Source: Thaumasiovibrio sp043421945
GTDB taxonomy: Bacteria; Pseudomonadota; Gammaproteobacteria; Enterobacterales; Vibrionaceae
Length of the DNA stretch: 64,000 bases
Direction: 5' to 3'
Assembly (NCBI GenBank): GCA_043421945.1
Contig: JBHOGO010000011.1
Location: 1 to 64,000, forward strand
Position 1 is the first letter of the stretch; every line of letters starts with the position of its first letter. The notes below the pieces were generated by a model, which had not been told where the DNA came from, ran no database searches, and saw only the letters and a list, made by a program, of their open reading frames with translations. Shown in pieces: positions 7,314-16,576 of the stretch. A program made the position numbers and the translations under genes.

Positions 7314-10300
7314 ATGCACATGGAAATTTTGCGAGGTTCACCCGCACTGTCTGAGTTCCGCGTTAACAAGTTACTTGAGCGTTGTCGCGAACTGGATCTG
7401 CCTGTTACTGGTATTTATGCCGAATTCATGCACTTTGCAGATCTTTCAGCCCCATTGAATGGTGATGAACAAAGCAAACTGGTCAGCCTACTAAAATATG
7501 GCCCTACCATTGCTGAACATACCCCTACTGGGACACTACTATTAGTTACCCCTCGTCCGGGTACGATCTCTCCGTGGTCATCTAAGTCGACTGATATCGC
7601 TCATAACTGTGGTTTAGAGAGCGTTAAGCGACTTGAGCGCGGTACTGCTTACTATATTGAGTCAAGCTCAGCACTGAACGATGCTCAAATTGCTGATATC
7701 AAAACGCTGATTCATGACCGTATGATGGAAAGCGTATACACTGACCTAGATTCAGCTCAAGCACTATTCGTGCAAGCTGAGCCTGCGCCATATAGCAGTG
7801 TCGACGTACTTGCTGGTGGCCGAGCAGCACTAGAAGAAGCGAACGTTAAACTAGGTCTTGCGCTTGCTGAAGACGAAATCGACTATCTGGTTGAGAGCTT
7901 TACTAAGCTAGATCGTAACCCGAACGACATCGAGCTAATGATGTTTGCACAAGCAAACTCTGAGCACTGTCGTCATAAGATCTTCAATGCAGACTGGACT
8001 ATCGATGGTGTTGACCAAGATAAGTCCCTGTTCAAAATGATCAAGAACACCTACGAAACTCATGGTGACCACGTTTTATCTGCTTATAAAGATAACGCGG
8101 CTGTTATGGAAGGTTCAAAAGTAGGTCGCTTCTTCCCAGATCCAGAAAACCGTCAATATAACTACCATCAGGAAGATGCACACATCCTGATGAAGGTAGA
8201 AACACATAACCACCCAACCGCTATTTCTCCTTGGCCTGGTGCGTCAACAGGTAGTGGTGGTGAAATCCGTGATGAAGGCGCAACCGGTATCGGTGGTAAG
8301 CCGAAAGCAGGTCTTGTTGGTTTTACCGTTTCTAACTTACGTGTTCCGGGCTTCGAGCAACCATGGGAATCCGATTTCGGTAAGCCTGGTCGTATCGTTA
8401 ACGCATTGGATATTATGCTTGAAGGCCCTCTGGGTGGCGCAGCATTTAATAACGAATTTGGTCGTCCAAACCTCCTTGGTTACTTCCGTACCTACGAAGA
8501 AAAAGTGACTTCACACAATGGTGAAGAGATTCGTGGTTATCACAAACCAATCATGATTGCGGGCGGTATGGGTAATATCCGTGCTGAGCATGTTCAGAAG
8601 AAAGAGATCCCTGTGGGTGCGAAATTGATCGTACTTGGTGGTCCTGCAATGAACATCGGTCTTGGTGGCGGTGCTGCTTCTTCAATGGCTTCAGGTCAAT
8701 CTGCTGAAGACCTAGACTTCGCTTCAGTACAGCGTGAAAACCCAGAGATGGAGCGTCGTTGTCAGGAAGTGATCGACCGTTGTTGGCAGATGGGTGACGA
8801 CAACCCAATCGCGTTTATCCACGATGTGGGCGCGGGCGGTATCTCAAATGCATTACCTGAACTTGTTGATGATGGTGAGCGTGGTGGTAAGTTCCAACTA
8901 CGTGATGTACCTAACGATGAGCCGGGCATGAGCCCTCTAGAAATCTGGTGTAACGAATCACAAGAGCGTTACGTGATGGCAGTTGCTGAAGAAAACATGG
9001 CAGCGTTTGATGCTATCTGTCAGCGCGAGCGTGCACCATACGCTGTGGTTGGTGAAGCAACTGAAGAGCGTCACCTTTCTCTAGAAGATAGCCATTTTGA
9101 CAATACTCCGATTGATATGCCTATGGATATCCTTCTGGGTAAAGCGCCGAAAATGCACCGTGATGCGAAAACGCAAATTGTGACTGGCGTTGAGCTCGAT
9201 CGCAGTGGCATTGAGCTTGAAGAAGCAACACAACGTGTACTTCGTCTACCAGCGGTTGCTGAGAAAACATTCCTAATCACCATTGGTGACCGTACGGTAA
9301 CGGGCCTTGTTGCACGTGACCAGATGGTAGGCCCATGGCAGATCCCAGTGGCTAACTGTGCAGTTACCGCTGCAAGTTATGACACATATCACGGTGAAGC
9401 GATGTCGATGGGTGAACGCACACCATCTGCTCTGCTTGATTTTGGTGCTTCTGCGCGTATGGCGGTCGGTGAATCACTGACGAATATCGCAAGTGCTGAT
9501 ATTGGCGACCTAAAACGCATTAACCTATCGGCTAACTGGATGTCTGCAGCTGGTCACCCTGGTGAAGATGCGGGTCTATACGAAGCGGTTAAAGCGATCG
9601 GTGAAGAGCTATGTCCTGCTCTGGGTCTAACTATCCCAGTCGGTAAAGACTCTATGTCGATGAAGACCAAGTGGGAACAAGATGGTGAAGAGCGTGAAGT
9701 GACTTCTCCACTGTCGCTTATCATTACTGCATTTGGTCGTGTTGAAGACGTTCGTAAGACCGTTACGCCTCAACTGCGTACAGATAAAGGCGCGTCAAGT
9801 CTAATGCTTATCGACCTAGGTTGTGGTCAAAACCGTCTAGGTGCAACTGCACTGGCACAGGTTTACAAGCAGCTAGGTGATAAAGCGGCAGACGTTGATA
9901 GCCCTGAACTACTGAAAGGCTTCTTCAACGCTGTTCAGACATTGGTTCGTGATGACAAACTCATCGCTTACCATGACCGTTCTGATGGTGGTCTATACAC
10001 GACGCTAGCAGAGATGGCGTTTGCTGGTCACTGTGGTATCAATGCCGATATTGCTGAGCTTGGTGATGATGAACTCGCTATTCTATTCAACGAAGAGTTG
10101 GGTGCAGTGGTTCAAGTAGCAAATAGCGAGCTTGAAAATGTGAAAGCAGTGCTTGCTGAACATGGTCTAGCATCATGTAGCCACGTGATTGGTGAAGTGA
10201 CGACGGAAGACGCCCTACGCATTAACCGTGGTACAGAAACACTACTTGACCAAAATCGTACTGAACTACGTACGGTTTGGGCTGAACTTACGCACAAAAT

Positions 10301-11213
10301 GCAATCGATGCGTGATAACCCAGCAGGCGCGGCACAAGAGTTTGAAGCGAAGAAAGATAATAGCGACCCAGGTCTAAACACCAAGCTTTCTTTCGATATC
10401 AACAAAGACGTTGCAGCACCATTTATTGCTACTGGTGCGAAACCACAAATGGCGATCTTGCGTGAGCAAGGTGTTAACTCACACGTTGAAATGGCAGCCG
10501 CCTTTGACCGTGCAGGTTTTGACGCAAAAGATGTTCACATGTCAGATATCCTATCTGGTCGTGTACAGCTGGATGGCTTCAATGGTCTTGTTGCTTGTGG
10601 TGGCTTCTCATACGGTGACGTATTAGGCGCTGGTGAAGGTTGGGCGAAGTCTATCCTGTTCAACAACATGGCTCGTGACCAGTTTGAAGGTTTCTTCAAG
10701 CGTGAAGATACTTTCGCACTTGGTGTGTGTAACGGTTGTCAGATGATCTCTAACCTACGTGACCTGATTCCAGGTGCTGACCTGTGGCCGCGTTTCGTTA
10801 AGAACGAATCTGAGCGTTTTGAAGCACGCTTCAGCCTTGTTGAAGTACAGAAATCTGACTCACTGTTCTTCAATGAAATGGCAGGCTCTCGTATGCCTAT
10901 CGCTGTTTCTCACGGTGAAGGTCGTGTTGAAGTTCGTGATGGTGCACACCTAGCAGCCATCGAACAATCAGGTACAGTAGCACTTCGTTACGTGGATAAC
11001 TTTGGTAATGTGACGGAAAACTACCCAGCTAACCCGAACGGTGCGCCAAACGGTATCACAGGTCTTACAACGACTGATGGTCGTGTGACGATTATGATGC
11101 CTCACCCAGAGCGTGTATTCCGTACGGTTGCAAACTCTTGGCACCCAGATGACTGGAGCGAAAATAGCCCGTGGATGCGTATGTTCCGTAACGCACGCGT
11201 AAACGTCGGCTAA
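7314..11213 (+). CDS. purL: Phosphoribosylformylglycinamidine synthase PurL
   Basis: Converts FGAR, glutamine and ATP to FGAM in step four of de novo purine synthesis, as a single large polypeptide (1299 aa; E. coli about 1295). Visible blocks include the N-terminal MEILRGSPALSEFRVNKLL, the ATP-binding/FGAM core with AQANSEHCRHKIFNADW and ETHNHPTAISPWPGA, a second core with GKDSMSMKT, and a C-terminal class I glutaminase with nucleophile GVCNGCQM and the late His-Glu MPHPERVF. The start is ATG 7314 because GAGA lies 5 nt upstream; the frame runs back to 7227 without homology and ATG 7320 is the alternative. It is preceded by a PurR box and followed by its own terminator. It is nearly collinear with the V. 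cholerae protein as I remember it. Confidence 0.98.
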   Translation: MHMEILRGSPALSEFRVNKLLERCRELDLPVTGIYAEFMHFADLSAPLNGDEQSKLVSLLKYGPTIAEHTPTGTLLLVTPRPGTISPWSSKSTDIAHNCGLESVKRLERGTAYYIESSSALNDAQIADIKTLIHDRMMESVYTDLDSAQALFVQAEPAPYSSVDVLAGGRAALEEANVKLGLALAEDEIDYLVESFTKLDRNPNDIELMMFAQANSEHCRHKIFNADWTIDGVDQDKSLFKMIKNTYETHGDHVLSAYKDNAAVMEGSKVGRFFPDPENRQYNYHQEDAHILMKVETHNHPTAISPWPGASTGSGGEIRDEGATGIGGKPKAGLVGFTVSNLRVPGFEQPWESDFGKPGRIVNALDIMLEGPLGGAAFNNEFGRPNLLGYFRTYEEKVTSHNGEEIRGYHKPIMIAGGMGNIRAEHVQKKEIPVGAKLIVLGGPAMNIGLGGGAASSMASGQSAEDLDFASVQRENPEMERRCQEVIDRCWQMGDDNPIAFIHDVGAGGISNALPELVDDGERGGKFQLRDVPNDEPGMSPLEIWCNESQERYVMAVAEENMAAFDAICQRERAPYAVVGEATEERHLSLEDSHFDNTPIDMPMDILLGKAPKMHRDAKTQIVTGVELDRSGIELEEATQRVLRLPAVAEKTFLITIGDRTVTGLVARDQMVGPWQIPVANCAVTAASYDTYHGEAMSMGERTPSALLDFGASARMAVGESLTNIASADIGDLKRINLSANWMSAAGHPGEDAGLYEAVKAIGEELCPALGLTIPVGKDSMSMKTKWEQDGEEREVTSPLSLIITAFGRVEDVRKTVTPQLRTDKGASSLMLIDLGCGQNRLGATALAQVYKQLGDKAADVDSPELLKGFFNAVQTLVRDDKLIAYHDRSDGGLYTTLAEMAFAGHCGINADIAELGDDELAILFNEELGAVVQVANSELENVKAVLAEHGLASCSHVIGEVTTEDALRINRGTETLLDQNRTELRTVWAELTHKMQSMRDNPAGAAQEFEAKKDNSDPGLNTKLSFDINKDVAAPFIATGAKPQMAILREQGVNSHVEMAAAFDRAGFDAKDVHMSDILSGRVQLDGFNGLVACGGFSYGDVLGAGEGWAKSILFNNMARDQFEGFFKREDTFALGVCNGCQMISNLRDLIPGADLWPRFVKNESERFEARFSLVEVQKSDSLFFNEMAGSRMPIAVSHGEGRVEVRDGAHLAAIEQSGTVALRYVDNFGNVTENYPANPNGAPNGITGLTTTDGRVTIMMPHPERVFRTVANSWHPDDWSENSPWMRMFRNARVNVG

Positions 11214-11266
11214 TTGTTGCTTTAGTAACACCCTTTTTTGCGCTACCTCGACAGTACGTAAAAACC

Positions 11267-11294
11267 AACCGCTGCTTCGGCAGCGGTTTTTTTT
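11267..11294 (+). terminator. purL terminator
   Basis: AACCGCTGC-TTCG-GCAGCGGTT: a 9-bp perfect stem closed by a TTCG tetraloop and followed by a T run. A textbook Rho-independent terminator, 53 nt after the stop codon. Confidence 0.92.
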
Positions 11295-11381
11295 GCTCGC
11301 CAGTTGTTTCTTTACGTAGAAATTGAGCGGTATAAATGTGATAGCTTGTTGATTTAGAAAAGCTAGAGGGGGTTATTCATC

Positions 11382-11410
11382 TCGGCAAAGATTGTTACCC
11401 TGACTATAAT
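11382..11410 (+). promoter_or_regulatory. Candidate sigma70 promoter of glnB
   Basis: TCGGCA (-35, 4 of 6) and TATAAT (-10, 6 of 6) separated by 17 bp, 58 nt before the glnB start. Seen directly, activity inferred. Confidence 0.5.
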
Positions 11411-11467
11411 TTGTGATAATTACGACACTGATGTCGACTCAGCCTCCAATATGAAAGGAATGCGAAC

Positions 11468-11806
11468 ATGAAAAAAATTGATGCCATCATTAAACCCTTC
11501 AAGCTAGATGATGTGCGTGAAGCACTGGCTGAAGTTGGAATCACAGGGATGACAGTATCTGAAGTAAAAGGTTTTGGTCGTCAAAAAGGACATACAGAAC
11601 TGTATCGTGGCGCAGAATATATGGTCGATTTCTTGCCGAAAGTGAAGCTTGAGATTGTTGTTGCAGACGAAGCCGTTGATCAGTGTATCGAAACCATTAT
11701 TGAAACGGCACAGACCGGAAAAATTGGTGACGGTAAAATTTTCGTTACTGACGTAGAGCGTATTGTTCGTATCCGTACCGGTGAAGAAGACGAAGAAGCG
11801 ATTTAA
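11468..11806 (+). CDS. glnB: Nitrogen regulatory protein P-II
   Basis: Small trimeric signal protein that senses 2-oxoglutarate and ATP/ADP and controls GlnE and NtrB. It is uridylylated by GlnD. The 112 residues are almost identical to E. coli GlnB, including the T-loop GRQKGHTELYRGAEY with the uridylylated Tyr51 and the C-terminal VERIVRIRTGEEDEEAI. It has AAGGAA 7 nt before the ATG, its own promoter candidate and its own terminator. No amtB is adjacent, which favours GlnB over the paralogue GlnK. The gene between purL and a small secreted protein is unremarkable in composition. Confidence 0.97.
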   Translation: MKKIDAIIKPFKLDDVREALAEVGITGMTVSEVKGFGRQKGHTELYRGAEYMVDFLPKVKLEIVVADEAVDQCIETIIETAQTGKIGDGKIFVTDVERIVRIRTGEEDEEAI

Positions 11807-11845
11807 TCGCTGCCTCTAGGTAAAGGCTTGAAAGCCATATCACCA

Positions 11846-11874
11846 AAAAAAGCGTCCATCTAGGACGCTTTTTT
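11846..11874. terminator. Bidirectional terminator of glnB and the convergent gene
   Basis: AAAAAAGCGTCC-ATCTA-GGACGCTTTTTT, perfect stem with A and T runs on the two sides, placed between glnB and a convergent minus-strand gene. Confidence 0.9.
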
Positions 11875-11903
11875 GTATCTGCTGTTAATCGCGAAGCACA
11901 TAT

Positions 11904-12209
11904 TTAATGTTGGGCGAGAAGCTTTTCCATCGCAGGCATAGAATATTCACCTGCACTGTAGATAACTTCCACTTTTCCACAATCTGCATCGCTATTTAGC
12001 TGGCTACACTGGGTATCCACGGCATTTGTTTGGATCTGATTATCGAAATTGACAAGTGTAAAGCCATCTGGGGCATAGGCACCTTGAAAGCTGCTCCAGC
12101 GCTTACTGCTGGTTGGTTGAGGGTTACCTTCGCTAGCTTGAACGACTGCTGATAGTGAAACTGACGTAAGCACGATGGTTAGTAGAGCCAAATACGCTTT
12201 TTTCATCAT
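11904..12209 (-). CDS. Small secreted protein, function unknown
   Basis: A 101-aa protein with a clear Sec signal peptide (MMKKAYLALL then a hydrophobic core ending in VQA, cleavage about residue 25). The mature part of roughly 75 residues has two cysteines (in TQCSQLNSDADCGKVEV) that could form a disulfide, and an aromatic-rich patch. Two adjacent ATG codons at 12209 and 12206 are possible starts; AAGGAA lies about 8 nt upstream of the first. It stands alone, convergent with glnB. I do not recognise the family; expect a periplasmic protein. Confidence 0.7.
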   Translation of the reverse strand: MMKKAYLALLTIVLTSVSLSAVVQASEGNPQPTSSKRWSSFQGAYAPDGFTLVNFDNQIQTNAVDTQCSQLNSDADCGKVEVIYSAGEYSMPAMEKLLAQH

Positions 12210-12351
12210 CCTGTTCCTTAATCTTAGGGGTAAGAGACGCCGTTATTCTAATACTTCTTCTGTAAATGAACCCTGTATCGGCGTAAAGCTAAGTAAAGGT
12301 GCGTAAAAGCCTGTCGTTAAATAGAGTGGGTAAGATGGTTGGGAAAACCTT

Positions 12352-12382
12352 AACGAAAAAAGGAAGCAAATAGCTTCCTTTT
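12352..12382 (-). terminator. Terminator of the yitT-like gene
   Basis: On the minus strand AAAAGGAAGC-TATTT-GCTTCCTTTT, a perfect 10-bp stem running straight into TT, 50 nt beyond the stop of the YitT-like gene. Confidence 0.85.
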
Positions 12383-12433
12383 ATTAACCCGTGCTAGGTT
12401 GTGTAACGTCAGTATTTGCCGATATGTTTCTAT

Positions 12434-13045
12434 TTAAGCGATAGCTTCGTTTCCTGCATAGCGACCAGGCTTATGGTTCATGGTTAAGATAGTGTTCAGT
12501 ATGACAGCACCAACAACGGAATAGGCAAGCATGATTGGGCTCATCATAAAGAATGAGGCGATTAAAATGCTACAGTCGATCCCCATCTGCATTTTCCCCG
12601 CAGAGATACCGAACCGCTCCTGACAATAAAGGCAAAGAACATTGAAGCCACCCAAGCTGGTTTGATGGCGGAACAGCATTAGCATACCTACGCCCATCAA
12701 AATACCGCCAATCATGGCACAGTAGAGAGGGTCTAATGATTCGATACTAAAGAACATTGGAATGTGATCGGCCATCACCGAGACTAATCCACCAGAGATT
12801 AAACTGGTAATAGCGAAGCTTTTACCCATACGAAACCAAGCCATTAAGTAGAATGGGCAATTGAACAAAAAGTAGATCGTACCAAACGATAAGCCCACAA
12901 TTTCACTCGCCAATAGTGCTAGCCCAGTCGTCCCTCCGGTTAACAATCCGCCTTGTTGTAAAAAGAAGACGCCCTGAGCAACAACGAAGGTTGCGGTGAG
13001 AATGGCGATACAGTCCTCAAAAAGACTGTGTTTACGATTGTCCAC
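12434..13045 (-). CDS. YitT-family integral membrane protein
   Basis: About 203 aa with five or six hydrophobic segments and the YitT-family block FFLQQGGLLTGGTTGLALL followed by FGTIYFLFNCPFYLMAW and RHQTSLGGFNVLCLY. It is the single-domain form, without the C-terminal DUF2179 domain seen in many Firmicutes members. Function of the family is poorly defined; the fold suggests a transporter. The start is GTG at 13045 because AGGGAG lies about 10 nt upstream and homologues start near DNRKHSL; an ATG at 13081 without a ribosome binding site would add 12 residues. Divergent from glyA with a 384-nt gap. Confidence 0.8.
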   Translation of the reverse strand: MDNRKHSLFEDCIAILTATFVVAQGVFFLQQGGLLTGGTTGLALLASEIVGLSFGTIYFLFNCPFYLMAWFRMGKSFAITSLISGGLVSVMADHIPMFFSIESLDPLYCAMIGGILMGVGMLMLFRHQTSLGGFNVLCLYCQERFGISAGKMQMGIDCSILIASFFMMSPIMLAYSVVGAVILNTILTMNHKPGRYAGNEAIA

Positions 13046-13334
13046 GTGTAGATAACTCCCTAAATATGAGCTTAGAATCATACCGAAAACAGTGTCTTAT
13101 CCGAAGCTTAGGCATGTAATCTGCTTTACCGCCATTGTCATGGCTGAGTTACGCATAATGGTATGTTATCTTTACGCTATCAGCTCGAATGAGGCGAACT
13201 TTCGTTGTTCCTGTGAGCATGAAGTTAGCTCATAGTGAACTTGAAGAAAAAACAGCGAACAGATAGACAAAATTTCCATAAGGGCTATCTGATTTAGATC
13301 AAATTATGTAGAATGAATGTAAATATTAAGAATA

Positions 13335-13350
13335 ACGCAAACGTTTGCGC
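13335..13350. promoter_or_regulatory. PurR operator of glyA
   Basis: ACGCAAACGTTTGCGC, matching the PurR consensus through its conserved core, 80 nt before the glyA start. glyA is a known PurR target in E. coli. The surrounding gap 13046-13429 holds the divergent control regions of the YitT-like gene and glyA and no other gene that I can see. Confidence 0.88.
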
Positions 13351-13429
13351 GCCCGTAAATACTGGCTGTTCACATTGTGTATTTTCTTGGTAGCCTTTTT
13401 GCAGAATAACACTTAGTCAGGAGAGACAG

Positions 13430-14680
13430 ATGTTAAAGCGTGATATGAATATTGCCGATTATGATCCAGAACTATTCACTGCGATTCAAGAAGAAACGGC
13501 GCGTCAGGAAGAGCATATCGAACTGATTGCTTCTGAAAACTATACAAGCCCACGCGTCATGGAAGCACAGGGTTCTCAGCTGACGAACAAATATGCAGAA
13601 GGCTACCCTGGCAAACGTTATTACGGCGGTTGTGAGTTTGTTGATAAAGCAGAGCAGCTCGCGATCAATCGTGCTTGTGAGCTGTTTGGCGCAGAATATG
13701 CCAATGTTCAACCACACTCGGGCTCTCAAGCGAATAACGCTGTTTACATGGCGCTGTTGAATGCAGGTGATACCGTACTGGGTATGAGCCTTGCTCACGG
13801 TGGTCACTTGACTCACGGTTCACCTGTTAACTTCTCTGGTAAGCTTTATAACGTTGTGCCTTATGGTATCGATGAAGCAGGTCAGATTGATTATGAAGAG
13901 ATGGAAGCACTTGCTGTTGAGTACAAGCCTAAGATGATCATCGGTGGTTTCTCTGCTTATTCTCAAGTGGTTGACTGGGCTAAAATGCGTGAAATCGCAG
14001 ACAAGGTTGGCGCTTACTTCTTCGTTGATATGGCACACGTTGCGGGTCTTATTGCAGCAGGTGTGTACCCTAACCCAGTTCCTCATGCTCACGTTGTTAC
14101 AACGACAACGCATAAAACCTTAGCGGGACCGCGTGGTGGTTTAATCCTTTCTAATGAAGGTGAAGACCTATACAAGAAGCTGAATTCCGCTGTTTTCCCG
14201 GGTGGTCAAGGTGGACCGCTAATGCACGTGATTGCAGCAAAAGCGGTGGCATTCAAAGAAGCGCTAGAGCCAGAGTTCAAAGATTATCAGCAGCGCGTTG
14301 TTGATAATGCGAAAGCGATGGTGTCTACGTTCATTGAGCGTGGATACAAAATTGTATCTGGTAGCACTGAAAACCACCTGTTCCTTGTTGACCTTATCGA
14401 CAAGAACATTACAGGTAAAGAAGCCGATGCTGCTCTAGGTGCCGCGAATATTACAGTGAACAAAAACAGTGTTCCTAACGACCCTCGTAGCCCGTTTGTT
14501 ACCTCTGGTATTCGTATTGGTTCACCATCAATCACTCGTCGTGGCTTCACAGAAGCAGATGCAAAAGAACTAGCCGGTTGGATCTGTGACATCCTTGATA
14601 GCATCGAAGATGCAGAAGTGATTGAAGCAACGAAAGCGAAAGTACTTGAGATCTGTCAGCGTTTACCTGTCTACGCTTAA
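13430..14680 (+). CDS. glyA: Serine hydroxymethyltransferase
   Basis: PLP enzyme that interconverts serine and glycine and charges tetrahydrofolate with a one-carbon unit, feeding purine and thymidylate synthesis. The 416-aa protein carries HIELIASENYTSP, the substrate-binding KYAEGYPGKRYYGG, and the PLP-lysine motif VVTTTTHKTLAGPRGG (Lys near residue 228). The start ATG has AGGAGA about 8 nt upstream and matches the E. coli N-terminus MLKREMNIADYD. It is preceded by a PurR box and followed by a terminator. Confidence 0.98.
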   Translation: MLKRDMNIADYDPELFTAIQEETARQEEHIELIASENYTSPRVMEAQGSQLTNKYAEGYPGKRYYGGCEFVDKAEQLAINRACELFGAEYANVQPHSGSQANNAVYMALLNAGDTVLGMSLAHGGHLTHGSPVNFSGKLYNVVPYGIDEAGQIDYEEMEALAVEYKPKMIIGGFSAYSQVVDWAKMREIADKVGAYFFVDMAHVAGLIAAGVYPNPVPHAHVVTTTTHKTLAGPRGGLILSNEGEDLYKKLNSAVFPGGQGGPLMHVIAAKAVAFKEALEPEFKDYQQRVVDNAKAMVSTFIERGYKIVSGSTENHLFLVDLIDKNITGKEADAALGAANITVNKNSVPNDPRSPFVTSGIRIGSPSITRRGFTEADAKELAGWICDILDSIEDAEVIEATKAKVLEICQRLPVYA

Positions 14681-14703
14681 TCTCTCTATCGCGATGATCA
14701 ATT

Positions 14704-14735
14704 AAAAAACGGTGCCTCGGCGCCGTTTTTTTTAT
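14704..14735 (+). terminator. glyA terminator
   Basis: AAAAAACGGTGCC-TCG-GCGCCGTTTTTTTT, stem with one G-U pair and a long T tract, just after glyA. Confidence 0.9.
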
Positions 14736-14853
14736 TTTTTGTTTTCATAATCTGTTATTTTTGGCCTCGTATGAGTGAAACTCAGCATTTTGTCCCCATA
14801 TTCCGATAGAAAGGCCAGTGGTTTGATATACTGAGCAAAAAACAGGAGGTCAT

Positions 14854-15303
14854 ATGCATTGTCCGTTTTGTGCGGCAACCGATACCAAAGTGATTGATTC
14901 ACGCTTGGTGGCTGATGGCCATCAGGTTCGTCGTCGTCGTCAATGTTTAGCGTGCAGCGAACGTTACACTACGTTTGAAACCGCTGAGCTGCTAATGCCT
15001 AAAGTCATTAAGTCTAACGATAACCGTGAGCCCTTTGATGAAGATAAAATGCGCAATGGTATTACACGCGCATTAGAGAAGCGCCCTGTTAGCATTGATG
15101 ATATTGAGCGTGCGATCAACTCGATTAAGTCGCGCTTACGTGCCACGGGAGAGCGTGAAGTTGACTCCGAGATGATCGGTAATCTTGTGATGGAAGCATT
15201 GAAAGAGCTCGATAAAGTGGCGTATATCCGTTTTGCGTCCGTATACCGTAGCTTCGAAGATATTCGTGAGTTTGGCGAAGAGATCGCCCGACTAGAAAAG
15301 TAA
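14854..15303 (+). CDS. nrdR: Transcriptional repressor NrdR
   Basis: Zinc-ribbon and ATP-cone repressor of ribonucleotide reductase genes. The 149-aa protein begins MHCPFC (Cys3, Cys6) with the second zinc pair CLACSERYTTFE (Cys31, Cys34), then the ATP-cone from about 48 (VIKSNDNREPFDEDKM) to 138. The ribosome binding site AGGAGG precedes the ATG. It is separated by only 15 nt from ribD, as in many gammaproteobacteria, and so heads the riboflavin transcription unit. Confidence 0.97.
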   Translation: MHCPFCAATDTKVIDSRLVADGHQVRRRRQCLACSERYTTFETAELLMPKVIKSNDNREPFDEDKMRNGITRALEKRPVSIDDIERAINSIKSRLRATGEREVDSEMIGNLVMEALKELDKVAYIRFASVYRSFEDIREFGEEIARLEK

Positions 15304-15318
15304 GAGTAAGGATGACGA

Positions 15319-16488
15319 ATGACTGCCTTTTCCACCACTAATGAATGTGAAGAGACAAGTAAGTTTTCAGATATTGATCGTCAGATGATGGTCCGTGCCT
15401 TGGAGTTGGCGAAAAAAGGTCGTTTTACGACATCGCCAAACCCTAAAGTTGGGTGTGTTATCGCGAACGGTAGTGAAGTGGTAGGAGAAGGTTATCATTA
15501 TAGAGCGGGTGAACCTCACGCTGAGGTCTTTGCACTAAGAGCAGCGGGAGAAAAAGCTGAAGGTGCAACCGCTTATGTCACCCTAGAGCCCTGCTCTCAT
15601 TATGGTCGAACACCACCTTGTGCAGAAGCGTTGATTAAAGCAAAGGTTGGCCGTGTTGTTTGTGCGATGGTTGACCCAAACCCGCAGGTTTCTGGGCGGG
15701 GGTTGTCGATGCTCGAAGCTGAGGGTATCTCGACACAAAGTGGATTATTGGCGGACGAAGCCGCAGAGATCAACCGTGGTTTCATCAAAAAAATGACGGT
15801 TAATCGCCCGTTTATACAGCTGAAGCTAGCAGCTAGCCTTGATGGAAAAACCGCGCTCTCGAATGGAGAGTCGAAATGGATTACGGGAGCGAAAGCCCGT
15901 CAAGATGTTCAGCAACTACGTGCTCAAGCAGATGCCATACTGTCGACGGGAACCACTGTCTTCATGGATGACCCACAATTGAATGTGCGTTGGCAGCAGT
16001 TACCTAATTATGTTCAAGCGGTTTATCCCGAATCTGATCTTCGACAGCCTGTAAAAGTGATTATCGATCGCCAACAGCAGGTTCAAACCAGTCACCAATG
16101 CATTGATGGCACCATTAAAATCGCCAATATTGACCATGATGCAAAATGGGACAATGTTGATAGCGTCGAACAATGGCCGTTGCCTACAGGTAGTATTGAT
16201 GAGTTGATGACTGCGTTAAGCCAATCCGACCTCAACCATGTATTTGTCGAAGCTGGTGCCACGTTCGGTGGTGCGCTACTTGCCGCTGGTGTTGTCGATG
16301 AAATTATTGTTTACCTAGCCCCTAAATTGATGGGGGGAGATAGCCGCAGTTTGATTGGCGCACTAAATCTCAGCTCGATGCAGTCAGTTATCGACTTAAA
16401 TATTAGTGATATGAGAATGGTGGGAGACGACATTCGAATTATTGCGACGCCGATATATGGACTTAACGAAGAAGCGTCTACGTCATAG
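15319..16488 (+). CDS. ribD: Riboflavin biosynthesis deaminase/reductase RibD
   Basis: Bifunctional enzyme catalysing deamination and then reduction of the pyrimidine intermediate in riboflavin synthesis. Of 389 residues the N-terminal part (about 22-165) is the zinc deaminase with HAEVFAL and PCSHYGRTPPC, and the C-terminal part (about 165-375) is the NADPH reductase with FIQLKLAASLDGKTA, SKWITGAKARQDVQQLRA, ILSTGTTV and VFVEAGATFGGALL. About 20 residues precede the deaminase core; the ATG has AAGGATG upstream. It lies 15 nt after nrdR and 88 nt before ribE. Confidence 0.97.
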   Translation: MTAFSTTNECEETSKFSDIDRQMMVRALELAKKGRFTTSPNPKVGCVIANGSEVVGEGYHYRAGEPHAEVFALRAAGEKAEGATAYVTLEPCSHYGRTPPCAEALIKAKVGRVVCAMVDPNPQVSGRGLSMLEAEGISTQSGLLADEAAEINRGFIKKMTVNRPFIQLKLAASLDGKTALSNGESKWITGAKARQDVQQLRAQADAILSTGTTVFMDDPQLNVRWQQLPNYVQAVYPESDLRQPVKVIIDRQQQVQTSHQCIDGTIKIANIDHDAKWDNVDSVEQWPLPTGSIDELMTALSQSDLNHVFVEAGATFGGALLAAGVVDEIIVYLAPKLMGGDSRSLIGALNLSSMQSVIDLNISDMRMVGDDIRIIATPIYGLNEEASTS

Positions 16489-16576
16489 TGCTAGCGCTTC
16501 ACGTTTATCGATAAGTATAGAAATTTCACGAGGTGAGCCTCACTCTCTTCGTACTTAATAAAAATGCAGGATATAT

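Noticed and set aside
13472..14604. Several minus-strand frames inside glyA
   Set aside because: Antisense shadows of a highly conserved coding region.
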